64,000 nucleotides of DNA, taken from contig OY992536.1 of the NCBI GenBank assembly GCA_963921195.1, forward strand, positions 287,947,530 to 288,011,529, read 5' to 3'. The notes beneath the pieces were generated by a model. That model saw only the letters and a program-made list of their open reading frames with translations, made no database searches and was not told where the DNA came from. The DNA is from Pegoplata infirma (lineage: Eukaryota; Arthropoda; Insecta; Diptera; Anthomyiidae). A program made the translations under genes and the position numbers. Below, piece after piece: positions 1 through 11,745 of this stretch. Numbering within the stretch: position 1 is the first letter of the stretch; each line of letters opens with the position of its first letter.

Positions 1-745
1 AAACAAACGTTGAACTAATTTCTTTTGCTAAGATTTGAATTTGAGTTGACAACATTTTTACAAGATTTTTTGCTAACATTAGCAAAAATAAATGGTAAAT
101 TTTTTTTTATTTTCAGAAACTTAAAATGGCTCTATCTCGGAAACTAAGCCAGATAGAGCAAAATGGAGGCTATTTTGGTTCTTAGAATCTCCATACTTTC
201 GCGGGTCCTCTTCACATGTGTGGACCCTAATGGGCCCTAACTTTGGATCCAAAAAAGTTAGCATTCCCGAAAATTTTAAAATGCTCATATCTCGGTAAAT
301 ATTGCCGACACAACAAAAAGTCCAAAGGCATTTTTGTAGCTCTCAATACGTAAAGCTCTCCGAGTAATATTTTTGAAGTTATCGAGTTTTTTAATTCTCA
401 AGACCCCAGTGGTCCCCTATAATCACGTATCTCAGAAACTAAGCAAGGTAGAGCGAAACGGACACAAATTTTGGATCAAAAACTATGACGATTTTTAAGG
501 AATCCAACTAGGTCTAGGCCCATCGGGGTCTGGACCTAACGGGTCCGAACCCAATAGGGTCCTCAAATGTGTCAAAAAAAAAAAAAAAATTAGTTAACTA
601 ATTATTGGCAAAACATTTTTGCAAACTTTAGCAAAAAAATTGTGGGTTCAAAATCAGCAAATTTTCTTGTAGGTTTACAAGCTTTTTTTGCTAACATTAC
701 AGTTTTTTTTTTTGAGTGTAGTTAAAATTGGGGAAAAAAATTATA
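1..745. repeat. Decayed AT-rich repeat, no gene seen
   Basis: No coding signal is visible. Two internal echoes suggest an old dispersed element: the 10-mer TGCTAACATT occurs at 71-80 and 689-698, each beside ACAAG and poly-T, and a motif like TATCTCRGAAACTAAGC occurs near 133-149 and 427-443. The stretch closes at 701-720 with a T run followed by GAGTGTA, an end shared by several inverted-repeat elements in this window. The left boundary lies outside the window. Confidence 0.4.
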
Positions 746-748
746 TTG

Positions 749-862
749 GGGCATGTCGCAGGCTCAATTCCGTTCGGATTTGGAAAAAGTGATTTACTCC
801 TAAAATGTAAAACGAAAATTATTCCTTTTTGGAATGAAATCACTTTAAAAAAATCTTTTGCG
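749..862. repeat. MITE-like fragment, GGGGCATGT end
   Basis: It begins GGGGCATGTCGCAGGCTCAA and shares the block CTCAATTCCGTTCGGA, followed by an AGGAGTAAA/TTTACTCCT block, with 43888-44048. The second copy ends AACATGCCCC, the reverse complement of the first copy's start, so the family probably has GGGGCATGT inverted ends. This copy merges into the retrotransposon frame that begins just downstream. Confidence 0.4.
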
Positions 863-866
863 CTAA

Positions 867-3678
867 ATCTTTACCATTTCTTTATTAAATTTAGTTAATT
901 TTGTCAGCAAAGGATTTTTTTTAAATAAGTTTGACGTCATTTGTGTGTCTGAAACATGGTTTTTAAAAGAAACTAATGACAACTTGCTCAGCATTAATGG
1001 ATATTGTATGTTTCGTTGTGATAGAACAGCTCTTGCTAATAGACCGCATCTCTCAAATGAGACAAATGGTTCTGGAACAATTCGTCGTCGTGGTGGCCGG
1101 ACAGCTTCCTCTATTACACATAGTTCCGAAAGAATACGTCGTGGTGGTGGTGTTGCCATATTTCTCAAAAATGGTATCAGTGGAAAATTAGTTTTTAAAT
1201 CTGAGGTTAAACTTGAAATGGAATATTTATTCCTAGAGATAACTTGTCAGAAAAAAAAAATGCTTCTTGGAATTGTTTACCGACCTAGTGCAGATGTCAT
1301 ATTGGACACCCTCATTGAAAAACTTGAAATTTTGACTGTTGAATACAAAGATATTGTTATTTCTGGGGATTTCAACAGTGATATCTTGAATGATACTAGC
1401 CTTACAGATCCAATGAAATCTATTGGTCTGTTGCCTGTAAACTCTTCATCACCAACACACTACACAATTACCAGTAGCACTTTACTGGACGTTTTTTTCA
1501 CAAATAATAATCAGAAGATATTACACTATGATCAACTATCTGCTCCTATGTTTTCCAAACATGATCTAATTTTCTTAAACTACAATATTCAGCCAGAAAA
1601 TAAAACCCACACTTTTAAATATCGTGATTTTAAAAACGTAAACTTTGACCTCTTACAATCTGACATGCAACAGGTTGGATGGGAGCAAATTTTGTTCATG
1701 CCACATGTTGATGAACAGCATCAGTTTTTGCAGAATAGCATTCTTTCTCTATACAACAAACATATTCCTATTAAAACAAAAACAATTCATCACAAAAACA
1801 ACGAATGGTTCTCAACTGAAGCTAGACAGTTAATAAAGGAACGTGATGATGCATATGATAAATGGAAAAGAAATAAGACATCAGAATTACATGATTGTTA
1901 TCGTAAACTAAGACGAGCTGTTGTTTCTAGGGTACGAAGTGATAAATCAGTATACTACGAAGGCAAGTTCAACTCTGCAGTTGGTGGAAATAAAACGTGG
2001 AAGGAGATAAGGAAAATTGGTCTGATTGGAAGGGAAAAACATGGAAATGTTGATCTGAATCTTGAGGAACTCAATGATAAATTTCTAAACATTGAAATGC
2101 CAGATGTCAGTAATGATTTCTACGACAATCAAATAAATATTGAACCAGAAGAAAACCAGTTTAATTTTAAATGCTTCTTTCAGTCGGAAGTGCTACAAGT
2201 ATGTTTATCAATAAAATCTAACTCCATCGGATATGATAATATTGACCCAAAGTTTGTAAGAATGTTGCTGCCAAGTTTACTGAAGTATATAACACACTTT
2301 TTTAATAATATTGTAACAACAAGTGTTTTTCCATCCGATTGGAAATATGCTAAAATTATTCCGGTTCCGAAATCGGGTAATGATTATCGTCCTATAGCTA
2401 TCTTGCCTTATCTATCTAAGGTTTTTGAAAAATTAATTCATAAACAAATGCTACAATTTTCTCTTGATAAAGGCTTACTGACATCACGTCAGTCAGGGTT
2501 TAGACCCAAACATAGCTGTTTAACTGCTCTAACTGATGTTGTCGAGGATATACGAAGCAGAATTGATAATGATCAACTGTCATTCTTAGTGCTATTAGAC
2601 CACTCCAAGGCATTTGACACGGTTCATCATGCCACACTATGTCTAAAATTAAAACTATTTTTTAATTTCTCATCGACATCGGTTAAGCTTATATCTACTT
2701 ACTTGAGTGGAAGGCATCAAGCAGTATTTAAGGATTCTAATTATTCTTTATGGTTGCCGGTGGTACGAGGGGTTCCTCAGGGATCAATTCTTGGTCCCTT
2801 GTTGTACTCAATGTACTCTAATGACTTGCCGAGTCGTCTTAGTTTTATGCAAATACAAATGTACGCGGATGATGTGCAGCTTTATATAGGCTGTAAACAC
2901 TCTATGGTTCTGAACTGTATTTCTAAAATAAACGCTGATTTGTCAAAAGTAAGTGAATGGGCCTCTGCTAATGGTTTATTCTTAAATTCAAGGAAATCAA
3001 AATGCATTCCTATCTCAAGAAGAAGTACAGAATCGCTAGATCACTTAAAAATACTTTTGGGATCGTCTGAAATCGACATGTCATCGACAGCAAAGAATCT
3101 GGGTGTTATTTTTAATTCCAGACTTACATGGTCTGAGCAAATAAACATTGCAACAGGAAGAACTTATGGTATGCTAAGGACACTGTGGCCAAATCAGTAT
3201 TTTACACCACTTAAGATCAGAATGCTTTTAGCAAAAACTTATTTAATACCAACGCTTTTGTATGGCTGTGAACTTTATGCTGGCTGTGACTCGACTGATA
3301 AGCGTAAGCTGAATGTTATCTACAACAACATTACCAGATATATTTTTGGATTAAAAAAGTACGATAGAGTATCATCTTTTTCTGAAAAAATCTTTAGTGT
3401 ATCATTCGACAATCTTCTTAACTGCCGAAGTCTCATATTTTTGCATAAAATTGTTTATACGGGGCAACCAAGTTACTTACTTAAAAAACTAAAATTTGCA
3501 CGATCTCCAAGAGGTAAAATAATTATTCAACTACGTCATCGATACCTAATCTCTGAGCGTCAATTTTTTATATATACTATTCGTCTCTGGAATGAACTTC
3601 GCCATAATATACAAACCACTAGCAACGCAACACAATTTAAAAAATGTATTTTTAAACACTTTAAACAACAAGAACAAC

Positions 3679-3712
<34 letters not shown>

Positions 3713-3719
3713 ACAATAA
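867..3719 (+). CDS. Non-LTR retrotransposon endonuclease/reverse transcriptase ORF (CR1-like group)
   Basis: This frame encodes an APE-type endonuclease followed by RT, the ORF2 of a LINE-like element that copies its RNA at a nicked target. It is open from 867, just after a TAA at 864-866, to the TAA at 3717-3719. The first 78 bases have no ATG but read FDVICVSETWF, a normal endonuclease start, so the true N-terminus is missing and a start at GTG 945 is artificial. Counting from 945, visible motifs are SETW (2-5), GGGVAIF (about 68), YRPS (about 113), SGDFN (about 139), SKHD (about 204), KAFD (about 555), GVPQGS (about 608) and YADD (640-643). The C-terminal layout (SERQFF, LWNEL, FKK..F.HF) fits the CR1/L2/Daphne-like group, although the exact clade is inference. 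Oddities are an extra Arg/Gly-rich stretch between residues 28 and 66 and a polyglutamine end. The length and lack of internal stops suggest a recent insertion. Confidence 0.85.
3665..3718 (+). repeat. CAA trinucleotide repeat encoding polyglutamine
   Basis: About seventeen CAA units, interrupted by CGA and GAA variants, lie in frame at the very end of the RT ORF and stop at TAA. The frame therefore ends in a glutamine run (residues about 908-924 counted from GTG 945). Replication slippage near the original stop codon is the simplest explanation. Confidence 0.9.
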
Positions 3720-3980
3720 CTTTTGTGCACTAATATGTTTGTTTTTTCTTTTATATTTTCTGGTTTGGCTAATTTATTAGTTATTTTGTTGCAATTACTT
3801 TTTCTGTAAAAATTATTACTTTTTTTTATAATTTTGCTTAACAATTAAATGTTTAATGTTAGTTTTTTTTCTAAATTAATTTTTATGTACCACATGTTGG
3901 TTTTTATTTGTCAAATGTATTTTTAATATTTTTAAGATTTTTTAAAATGTTAATCTTGATTTATTTTGCCACACTATTAT

Positions 3981-4020
3981 CCTGTGCAACTTTATAAGAT
4001 ATTGTATCTTACTGCACAGG
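3981..4020 (+). other. 3'-terminal RNA hairpin of the CR1-like element
   Basis: CCTGTGCA (3981-3988) pairs with TGCACAGG (4013-4020). Inside it TAAGATA (3995-4001) pairs with TATCTTA (4005-4011) around a TTG loop, leaving a 6-nt bulge on one side and 1 nt on the other. It sits ten bases before the tail repeats. A short stem-loop before a microsatellite tail is known in CR1/L2-type LINEs as an RT recognition site; that role here is inference. Confidence 0.7.
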
Positions 4021-4030
4021 TGTACAATTT

Positions 4031-4069
4031 TAATAAATAAATAAATAAAATAAATAAATAAATAAATAA
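4031..4069 (+). repeat. TAAA microsatellite tail
   Basis: About nine TAAA/ATAAA units follow the terminal hairpin and mark the 3' end of the retrotransposon. Such tails are produced by RT slippage during target-primed synthesis. Confidence 0.8.
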
Positions 4070-4103
4070 GTTTAATTGGCATTATTCAACAATCTACCAA
4101 AAA

Positions 4104-5880
4104 TGAGGCATTCCACACCAAATGTCCCGCTACAGAAAAACATGTGTCCCGTAAATTTCTGAATTGGTTGTTTGGATAGCCCTATATGGAACTAAGAAAA
4201 TTGCGTTTTTGGTTTTTCAAATTTTCAAAAACTGGGCTGAGGAGGCATGGTCAAATATTGGAAAAATGGTCAAATTTGTGTCGAGTTGCCTTGATTAAAT
4301 ATTTATCACTTTAAACGGAATGCACCACAATCTCAAAAATTTACATTCTTATATAGTTTTGTATGGGCTATTGAGTAAAATTTTTTTTTGGAAAATTTTC
4401 AGAACCCGTTCTGAAATTTTCCATTTTTTAAAAAAGTCAATTTATCAAAAATCCGGCCACTTTTTTTTTAAATTTTTTTTTTAAGTTTAGATGTTTGTCC
4501 ATCCACACAAAAAAATTCAGAAACACGTTCGTCGTTTTTTTTCCGAGAAAATCGCATTTAAATATTGAATTTCACGACACTTTTGGAATTTCCTTGTATT
4601 TTCTTGTTAAAACATGGCGTATGAGTAACAAATTTTTGCGAAACTAACGAGTTGATCCCATTTTAATTATTTTTTCATTTGTGGTGCAATATAGAGATGG
4701 GCGTGAATGCGATTTGACCCACGCAAGAAATTTTAAAGTCACTGACGACTCGTTATTATTTTTAGTTTACTTGTGCAATCACGTGAGTCAATTTACTGTT
4801 ACTCACGCAGTTTTTGATTACGCTCACGTTTGTTCACTCACGCTGATGATGATTTTACATAAATAATAAAAACAACAAATTTTCTATGAAAAAATCACTG
4901 AAAACAAAAACGATATTAAAGAGGTAGCGTGAGTAGAACATTTCGTGAGTGATTAGGAAGTCCAATTTTTGCGAGATGATTGAATGCTTAAAATTTTTCT
5001 TAAGTAAGTTTTTGTGATTTTTAACTATTTTTTTTTTGAATTTTACTGTTTTTTTGAGTTTCCGTTTTCAGTGCTTTGTTTTCATAGAAAATTTGTTGTT
5101 TTTATTATTTTTGTAAAATCATCATCAACGTGAGTGAGCAACCGTGAGCGAAATCCAAAATTGCGTGAGCGTGAGTAACAAAAAATTGACTCACATGATT
5201 GCACAAGTAAACTAAAAATATTAGCGAGTCGTCAGTGACTTTAATATTTCTTGCGTGGGTCAATCGCTTTCACGCCCATCTCTATATTGTACCACACATG
5301 AAAAAACAATTAAAATGGGATCAACTCGTTGGTTTCGCAAAAATTTGTTACTCATACGCCATGTTTTAACAAGAAAATACAAGGAAATTCCAAAATTGTC
5401 ATAAAATTCAATATTCAAATGCGAATTTCTCGAAAAAAACGACGAACGTGTTTCTGAATTTTTTTGTGTGGATTGACAAACATCTAAACTTTAAAAAAAA
5501 AAATTAAAAAAAAAAAAAAAAGTGGCCGGATTTTTGATAAATTGACTTTTTTAAAAAATGAAAAATTTCAGAACGGGTTCTGAAAATTTTCCAAAAAAAC
5601 AAAATTTAATCGATAGCCCATACAAAACTATATAAAAATGTAAATTTTTGAGATTGTGGTGCATTCCGTTTTAATGTGATAAATATTTAATCAAGGCAAC
5701 TCGACACAAATTTGACCATTTTTCCAATATTTGACCACGCCTCCTGAGCCCAGTTTTTGAAAAATTGAAAAACCAAAAACGCAATTTTCTTAGTTCCATA
5801 TAGAGCTATCCATACAACCGATTCAAAAATTCGTGCGACACGTGTTTTTTTTCGCTGGACATTTGGTGTGGAATGCCTCA
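4104..5880. mobile_element. 1.8-kb long inverted repeat (foldback MITE)
   Basis: The outer ends are TGAGGCATTCCACACCAAAT and its reverse complement. Arms of about 810 bp (4104 to about 4915, and about 5065-5880) run inward at roughly 90% identity by eye, around a loop of about 150 bp. The inner arms carry many CTCACG/CGTGAG motifs. No transposase frame and no clear TSD are visible (left flank CCAAAAA, right flank AATATAC), so the superfamily is unassigned. A transcript across it would form a very long duplex. ORFs inside are translations of non-coding arms. Confidence 0.85.
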
Positions 5881-7671
5881 AATATACTTTGACAATATTT
5901 TGGAAAAAAAACAAAAAATCTTCTGGAAGAATTTGATATTGTAGTATGACCTTCATAAAACCCATAAATAATCTTAGCTAAACAAAAACCCAAATATTAA
6001 AAACTGAGAGTTAGTTACTATAGAAAGCCCACAGGATATGCGCTGCTTTAACAATAGCCAACCAATAGAAATGATTACAAGGCAGAAAAACGTATAAATA
6101 AATATATTTTCATTAATTTGTTGGCAAATTAGTTAAGCTAAGCATTTTATTTATGACCTGTTTTCTTTTTCTCTCTTTTTTTTGTTTTTTCGTCCTCCTG
6201 GATATTTCATGACTACACTACCATTACAAACATCCTGTCTGTTAAGACAAATTATTGGAAATACGATACAATAAAAAAAATATCAAACAAGTTAACATTA
6301 TTGGAAACACGGAAAACAAAAACAATACACTACTTTTTTTTTTTTTTTTTGGTCGATTGAAGCTTTAAAGAATAATTTGAAATTGTAGCGTATGTTTGTT
6401 GTGTGGGCGTTATCATACAAATGTCACACAAAGCAAATTGAGCATAAATGGTAAAAAAACATAGGATACAAATCTGCAAGGACAATTTTTAAAGAAAAGA
6501 AAATCAGCAGTTATGAAATGATATCAAAACATTGAACAAGGTTAATGCGACTTATGCGAAACTACTTTATAATGGTCCTTCGAACCGGAGCAAAAAGCTT
6601 TTGATCAGATTTTGATAAAAAAAAATTGTTTTGTGAAGATTTTTATAATTTTTTTGTGTGTTTGTTGTATATTAAGTTACATTAACCTATCCCAAATAAC
6701 ATACCTTCATTTTTTTTTTTTTAAGAAAATGTTGGTCCTTCGAACCGGAATAAATTTTATAGTCTTTTTTAGCAATATCAATAAATTTGCTGCTAAGAAA
6801 TTATTCTAAGAATTTCTTTTAAGCCGGTTGCACAAAACTGAATAAAATGTCTCAAAGGTTTTAAGAACAGATTAGACAACAGCATAGGAAAAATTGCTAC
6901 CTCGAACTTGGTACAGCCTTAAAACAGAAAAACGATATGACAAAAAAAGAAGCAAACTAAAAGATTTGATAGCAAAATGTTAGATGGCATCAATTATAAC
7001 ACTAAAAATGTCAGTGTATGTATTTCTTTCCAATGAACACAAAAATAATGATGATGGTGATGACTTCAAGAAATATTAGTGGGTATGTTTTTTTTTTTTT
7101 TTTTTGGAACAAATACTGATGATGATTTTGCTATTTGTTTGTTAGTTGTGTAAAATGCTGATTCGTCTACATTTGCAATTGCTTCTTCATTTTCTTGATT
7201 TATACAACCTACAATATTACAGTTGCTTTATTACAATTCCGTTAGCTATCCTCCTTTCCCTCTCCAGCAATCATTTGATTCTTCGGTCTATTTCAATTTC
7301 TTCATCATTCCTCATGATAATGGATGGTTGTTAGTTAATGCTAAATCAGCATTTTTTTTTTTTGTAGCATAGCGAAGAGCAGCAACGACAGCAAAAAATG
7401 TTTGTTAAGTGACAAATTTGACATTAACAGAGTTAATAATTCAACAATTCGTAAGGATTTAGCAAATGAAATGTATAATTTTTTTGATTTATTTTCAGCT
7501 AGATAATCTTTTAAATTCATTAAGAATTTACAAATGTAGATATTTGTCTTGAAATAAAATGAAATTAATTTGTTTTATGAGAAAGAAATACAAAAAAAAA
7601 AACTTAATTTCTTATCCTAGCAAAAATAACATGCAAAATGTTTTCAAAAGAAAATTAGGGGTATTCACAAT
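5881..7671. other. AT-rich stretch without recognisable gene
   Basis: No coding region is supported. A 16-bp motif, GGTCCTTCGAACCGGA, appears at 6574-6589 and again at 6734-6749. Long poly-T tracts lie at about 6330-6350 and 7088-7105. The sequence looks like single-copy non-coding DNA. Confidence 0.5.
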
Positions 7672-8521
7672 ATAAAAAATTCTATAGTTATCGATAAATC
7701 GATAACAGAAAAAATTTCCATAGGTAATTCCATAGTTATCTAAAATTCCATAGTTATCAATGGGTCGATAACATAAAATTTTCTACAAAAAATTCCATAG
7801 TTATCGATATCTCGATAACAGAAAATTTTCTATAGAAAATTCCATATTTATCAATGCATCGACAAAAGAAAATTTTCTATAGAAAATTCCGTAGTTATCG
7901 ATATTTCGATAAAATAATTTTTTTTTTTAAATATTCTATAGTAATCGATAACAGAAAATTTTCTATAGAAAATTCAATAGACAATTCCATAGTTATCGAT
8001 AAATCGATAACAGAAATTTTTCTTTAAAAATTCTATAGTTATCGATACATCGATAACAGAAAATTCTTTAGTTTCGATATATCGATAACAGAAAATATTC
8101 TATAAAAAATTCTTAAGTTATCGATAATCCATAACAGAAAAAACTCATCTCTCTATCTATAGAAAATCTTTAGTTCCGATATATCGAAAACAGAAAATTT
8201 TCTACAGAAATTTCTAAAGTTATCGATATATCGATACCAGAATATATTCTATAAAAAATTCTAAAGTTATCGATAACCGATAACAGAAAAAAACTCTACA
8301 GTTAATCTGTAGAAAATTCTGTAGTTATTGAAATAATGATAACAGAACATTTTTCATGTAAAATTTTATAGTCATTGATAGTATCAATTTGATACATCGA
8401 TATTAGAAGAATTTTCTTTAAAAAATTCTATAGATATTGAAACATCGATAACAGAAAATTTTCTATAGAAAAATCCTTAGTTATCGATATAAATGTAACA
8501 GAAAATTTTCTATATCGATAA

Positions 8522-8770
8522 CAGAAAATTTCTATGGAAAATTCTACAGTTACCGATAACAGAAAATTTTCTATAGAAAATTCTACAGTTATCGATAACA
8601 GAAAATTTTCTATAGAAAATTCTACAGTTATCGATAACAGAAAACCTTCTATAGAAAATTATACAGTTATCGATAACAGAAAATTTTCTAAAAAAAATTT
8701 TACAGTTATCGATAACAGAAAATTTTCTAAAAAAAAATTCTACAGTTATCAATAACAGAACATTTTCTAT
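8522..8770. repeat. 39-bp variant block of the satellite
   Basis: Six or so monomers here are 39 bp because eight bases of the dyad are missing: the 20-bp near-palindrome collapses to GTTATCGATAAC, which still holds TATCGATA. As 39 is divisible by three, both strands give spurious ORFs of 13-residue repeats (IDNRKFSIENSTV). They have no other coding support and are not annotated as genes. Confidence 0.85.
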
Positions 8771-10198
8771 TAAAAATTCCACACTTCTTACAGAACTTGA
8801 AAATTCTACACTTCTTAACAGAAAATGTTCTATAGAAAACTCTACAGTTATCGTCGTGTCGATAACAGAAAATTTTCAATAGAAAATTCTACAGTTATCG
8901 ACGTATCAATAACAGAAATTTATCTTTAGAAAATTTAACAGTTTTCGACGTATCGATAACAGAAAATTTTCTATAGAAAATGCTTCAGTTATCGACGTAT
9001 AGATAACAGCAAATTTTTTATTGAAAATTCTACAGTTATCGACGTATTGATAGCAGAAAATTTTCCATAGTAAATTCTACAGTTATAGACGTATCGATAA
9101 CAGAAAATTTTCCATAGAAAATTCTACAGTTATTGATGCATTGATGACAGAAAATTTTTTTATAGAAAATTCTACAGTTATCGAAGTATCGACAACAGAA
9201 CATTTTTTATAGAAATTCTACAGAAAATTTTATATAGAAAATTCTGCAATTATCGACGCATCGATGCAGACAATGTTCAACAAAAAAGTCTGCAGTTATC
9301 GACGTATCGATAACAGAAAATTTTCTATAGAAAATTCGACAGTTATCGACTTGTCGATAACATAAAAATTTCTATAGAAAATTCTACAGTTGTCGACGTA
9401 TCGATAACAGAAATTTTTCTATAGAAAATTCTACAGTTATCGATGTATCGATAACAGAAAACTTTCTATAGAAAATTCCACAGTTATCGACGTATCGATA
9501 AAAGAAAGTTTTCTACAGTTATCGACGTACCGATAACAGAAGGTTTTCTGTAGAAAATTCGACAGTTATCGACGTATAATTACAAATTTTCTATAGAAAA
9601 TTCTATAGTTATCGACATATCGATAACTACAAATTTTCTATAAAAAATTCTATAGTTATCGACTAAACCTATAGAATTTTCTATAGAAAATTTGTAGTTA
9701 TCGATACGTCGATAACTATAGAATTTTCTATAAAAAATTTGTAGTTATCGATACGTCGATAACCATAGATTTTTTTATAGAAAATTTGTAGTTATCGATA
9801 TCTACAAATTTTCTATAGAAAATTCTATAGTTATCAACGTATCGATAACTACAAATTTTCTATAGAAAATTCTATAGTCATCGACGTATCGATAACTACA
9901 AATTTTCCATAGAAAATTCTATAGTTATCGACGTATCGATAACTACAAATTTTCTATAGAAAATTCTATAGTTATCGACGTATCGATAACTACAAATTTT
10001 CTATAGAAAATTCTATAGTCATCGACGTATCGATAACTACAAATTTTCTATAGAAAATTCTATAGTTATCGACGTATCGATAACTACAAATTTTCTATAG
10101 AAAATTCTATAGTTATCGACGTATCGATAACTACAAATTTTCTATAGAAAATTCGATACGTCGATAACTACAAACTTTCTATAGAAAATTCTATAGTT

Positions 10199-11150
10199 AT
10201 TGACGTATCGATAACTACAAATTTTCTATAGAAAATTCTATAGTTATCGACGTATCGATAACTACAAATTTTCTATAGAAAATTCTATAGTTATCGACGT
10301 ATCGATAACTACAAATTTTCTATAGAAAATTCTATAGTTATCGACGTATCGATAACTACAAATTTTCTATAGAAAATTCTATAGTTATCGACGTATCGAT
10401 AACTACAAATTTTCTATAGAAAATTCTATAGTTATCGACGTATCGATAACTACAAATTTTCTATAGAAAATTCTATAGTTATCGACGTATCGATAACTAC
10501 AAATTTTCTATAGAAAATTCTATAGTTATCGACGTATCGATAACTACAAATTTTCTATAAAAAATTCTATAGTTATCGACGTATCGATAACTACAAATTT
10601 TCTATAGAAAATTCTATAGTTATCGACGTATCGATAACTACAAATTTTCTATAGAAAATTCTATAGTTATCGACGTATCGATAACTACAAATTTTCTATA
10701 GAAAATTCTATAGTTATCGACGTATCGATAACTACAAATTTTCTATAGAAAATTCTATAGTTATCGACGTATCGATAACTACAAATTTTCTATAGAAAAT
10801 TCTATAGTTATCGACGTATCGATAACAACAAATTTTCTATAGAAAATTCTATAGTTATCGACGTATCGATAACTACAAATTTTCTATAGAAAATTCTATG
10901 GTTATCGACGTATCGATAACTACAAATTTTCTATAGAAAATTCTATAGTTATCGACGTATCGATAACTACAAATTTTCTATAGAAAATTCTATAGTTATC
11001 CACGTATCGATAACTACAAATTTTCTATAGAAAATTCTATAGTTATCCACGTATCGATAACTACAAATTTTCTATAGAAAATTCTATAGTTATCGACGTA
11101 TCGATAACTACAAATTTTCTATAGAAAATTCTATAGTTATCGACGTATCG
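10199..11150 (+). repeat. Homogenised core of the 47-bp satellite
   Basis: About twenty consecutive head-to-tail monomers are nearly identical. The few visible changes are single bases, for example GTTATCCACG at about 10997 and 11044. This block is the youngest or most recently homogenised part of the array. Confidence 0.9.
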
Positions 11151-11300
11151 ATCTATAGAAAATTTTTAGTTATCGATACGTCGATAACTATAGAATTTTC
11201 TATAGAAAATTTGTAGTTATCGATACGTCGATAACTATAGAATTTTCTATAGAAAATTTGTAGTTATCGATACGTCGATGACTATAGAATTTTCTATAGA

Positions 11301-11745
11301 AACTAACTAACTAACTAAAAATTTTCTATAGAAAATTCTATAGTTACCGACGTATCGATAACTAAAAATTTTCTATAGAAAATTCTATAGTTATCGACGT
11401 ATCGATAACTACAAATTTTCTATAGAAAATTCTATAGTTATCGACGTATCGATAACTACAAATTTTCTATAGAAAATTCTATAGAAAATTCTATAGTTAT
11501 CGATACGTCGATAACTATAGAATTTTCTATAGAAAATTTGTAGTTATCGATACGTCGATAACTATAGAATTTTCTATAGAAAATTTGTAGTTATCGATAC
11601 GTCGATAACTATCGAATTTTCTATAGAAAATTTGTAGTTATCGATACGTCGATAACTATAGAATTTTCTATAGAAAATTTTTAGTTATCGATACGTCGAT
11701 AACTATAGAATTTTCTATAGAAAATTTTTAGTTAGTTAGTTAGTT
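11301..11745. repeat. Inverted duplication inside the satellite
   Basis: AACTAACTAACTAACT (11301-11316) and its reverse complement (11730-11745) bound two sets of monomers facing each other. Reading inward from either end, the linker variants come in the same order: two ACTAAAAA units and then ACTACAAA units. That shared order points to one inverted duplication event rather than independent flips. The centre is near 11490-11530, with a partial-unit offset. Confidence 0.8.

Larger units (their letters stand above)
867..4070 (+). mobile_element. 5'-truncated CR1-like non-LTR retrotransposon
   Basis: The element comprises the long endonuclease-RT frame, a roughly 250-bp AT-rich 3' UTR, a terminal hairpin at 3981-4020 and a TAAA-repeat tail at 4031-4069. 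The 5' edge is taken where the reading frame opens; ORF1 and the 5' UTR are absent or unrecognisable. I could not define a target-site duplication, partly because the tail is repetitive. Other non-LTR pieces in the window end in poly(A) or AACCTAACC, so this is a separate lineage. Confidence 0.8.

Noticed and set aside
8510..8782. Repeat-encoded ORFs on both strands
   Set aside because: They exist because 39-bp units are a multiple of three; there is no start context or independent coding signal.
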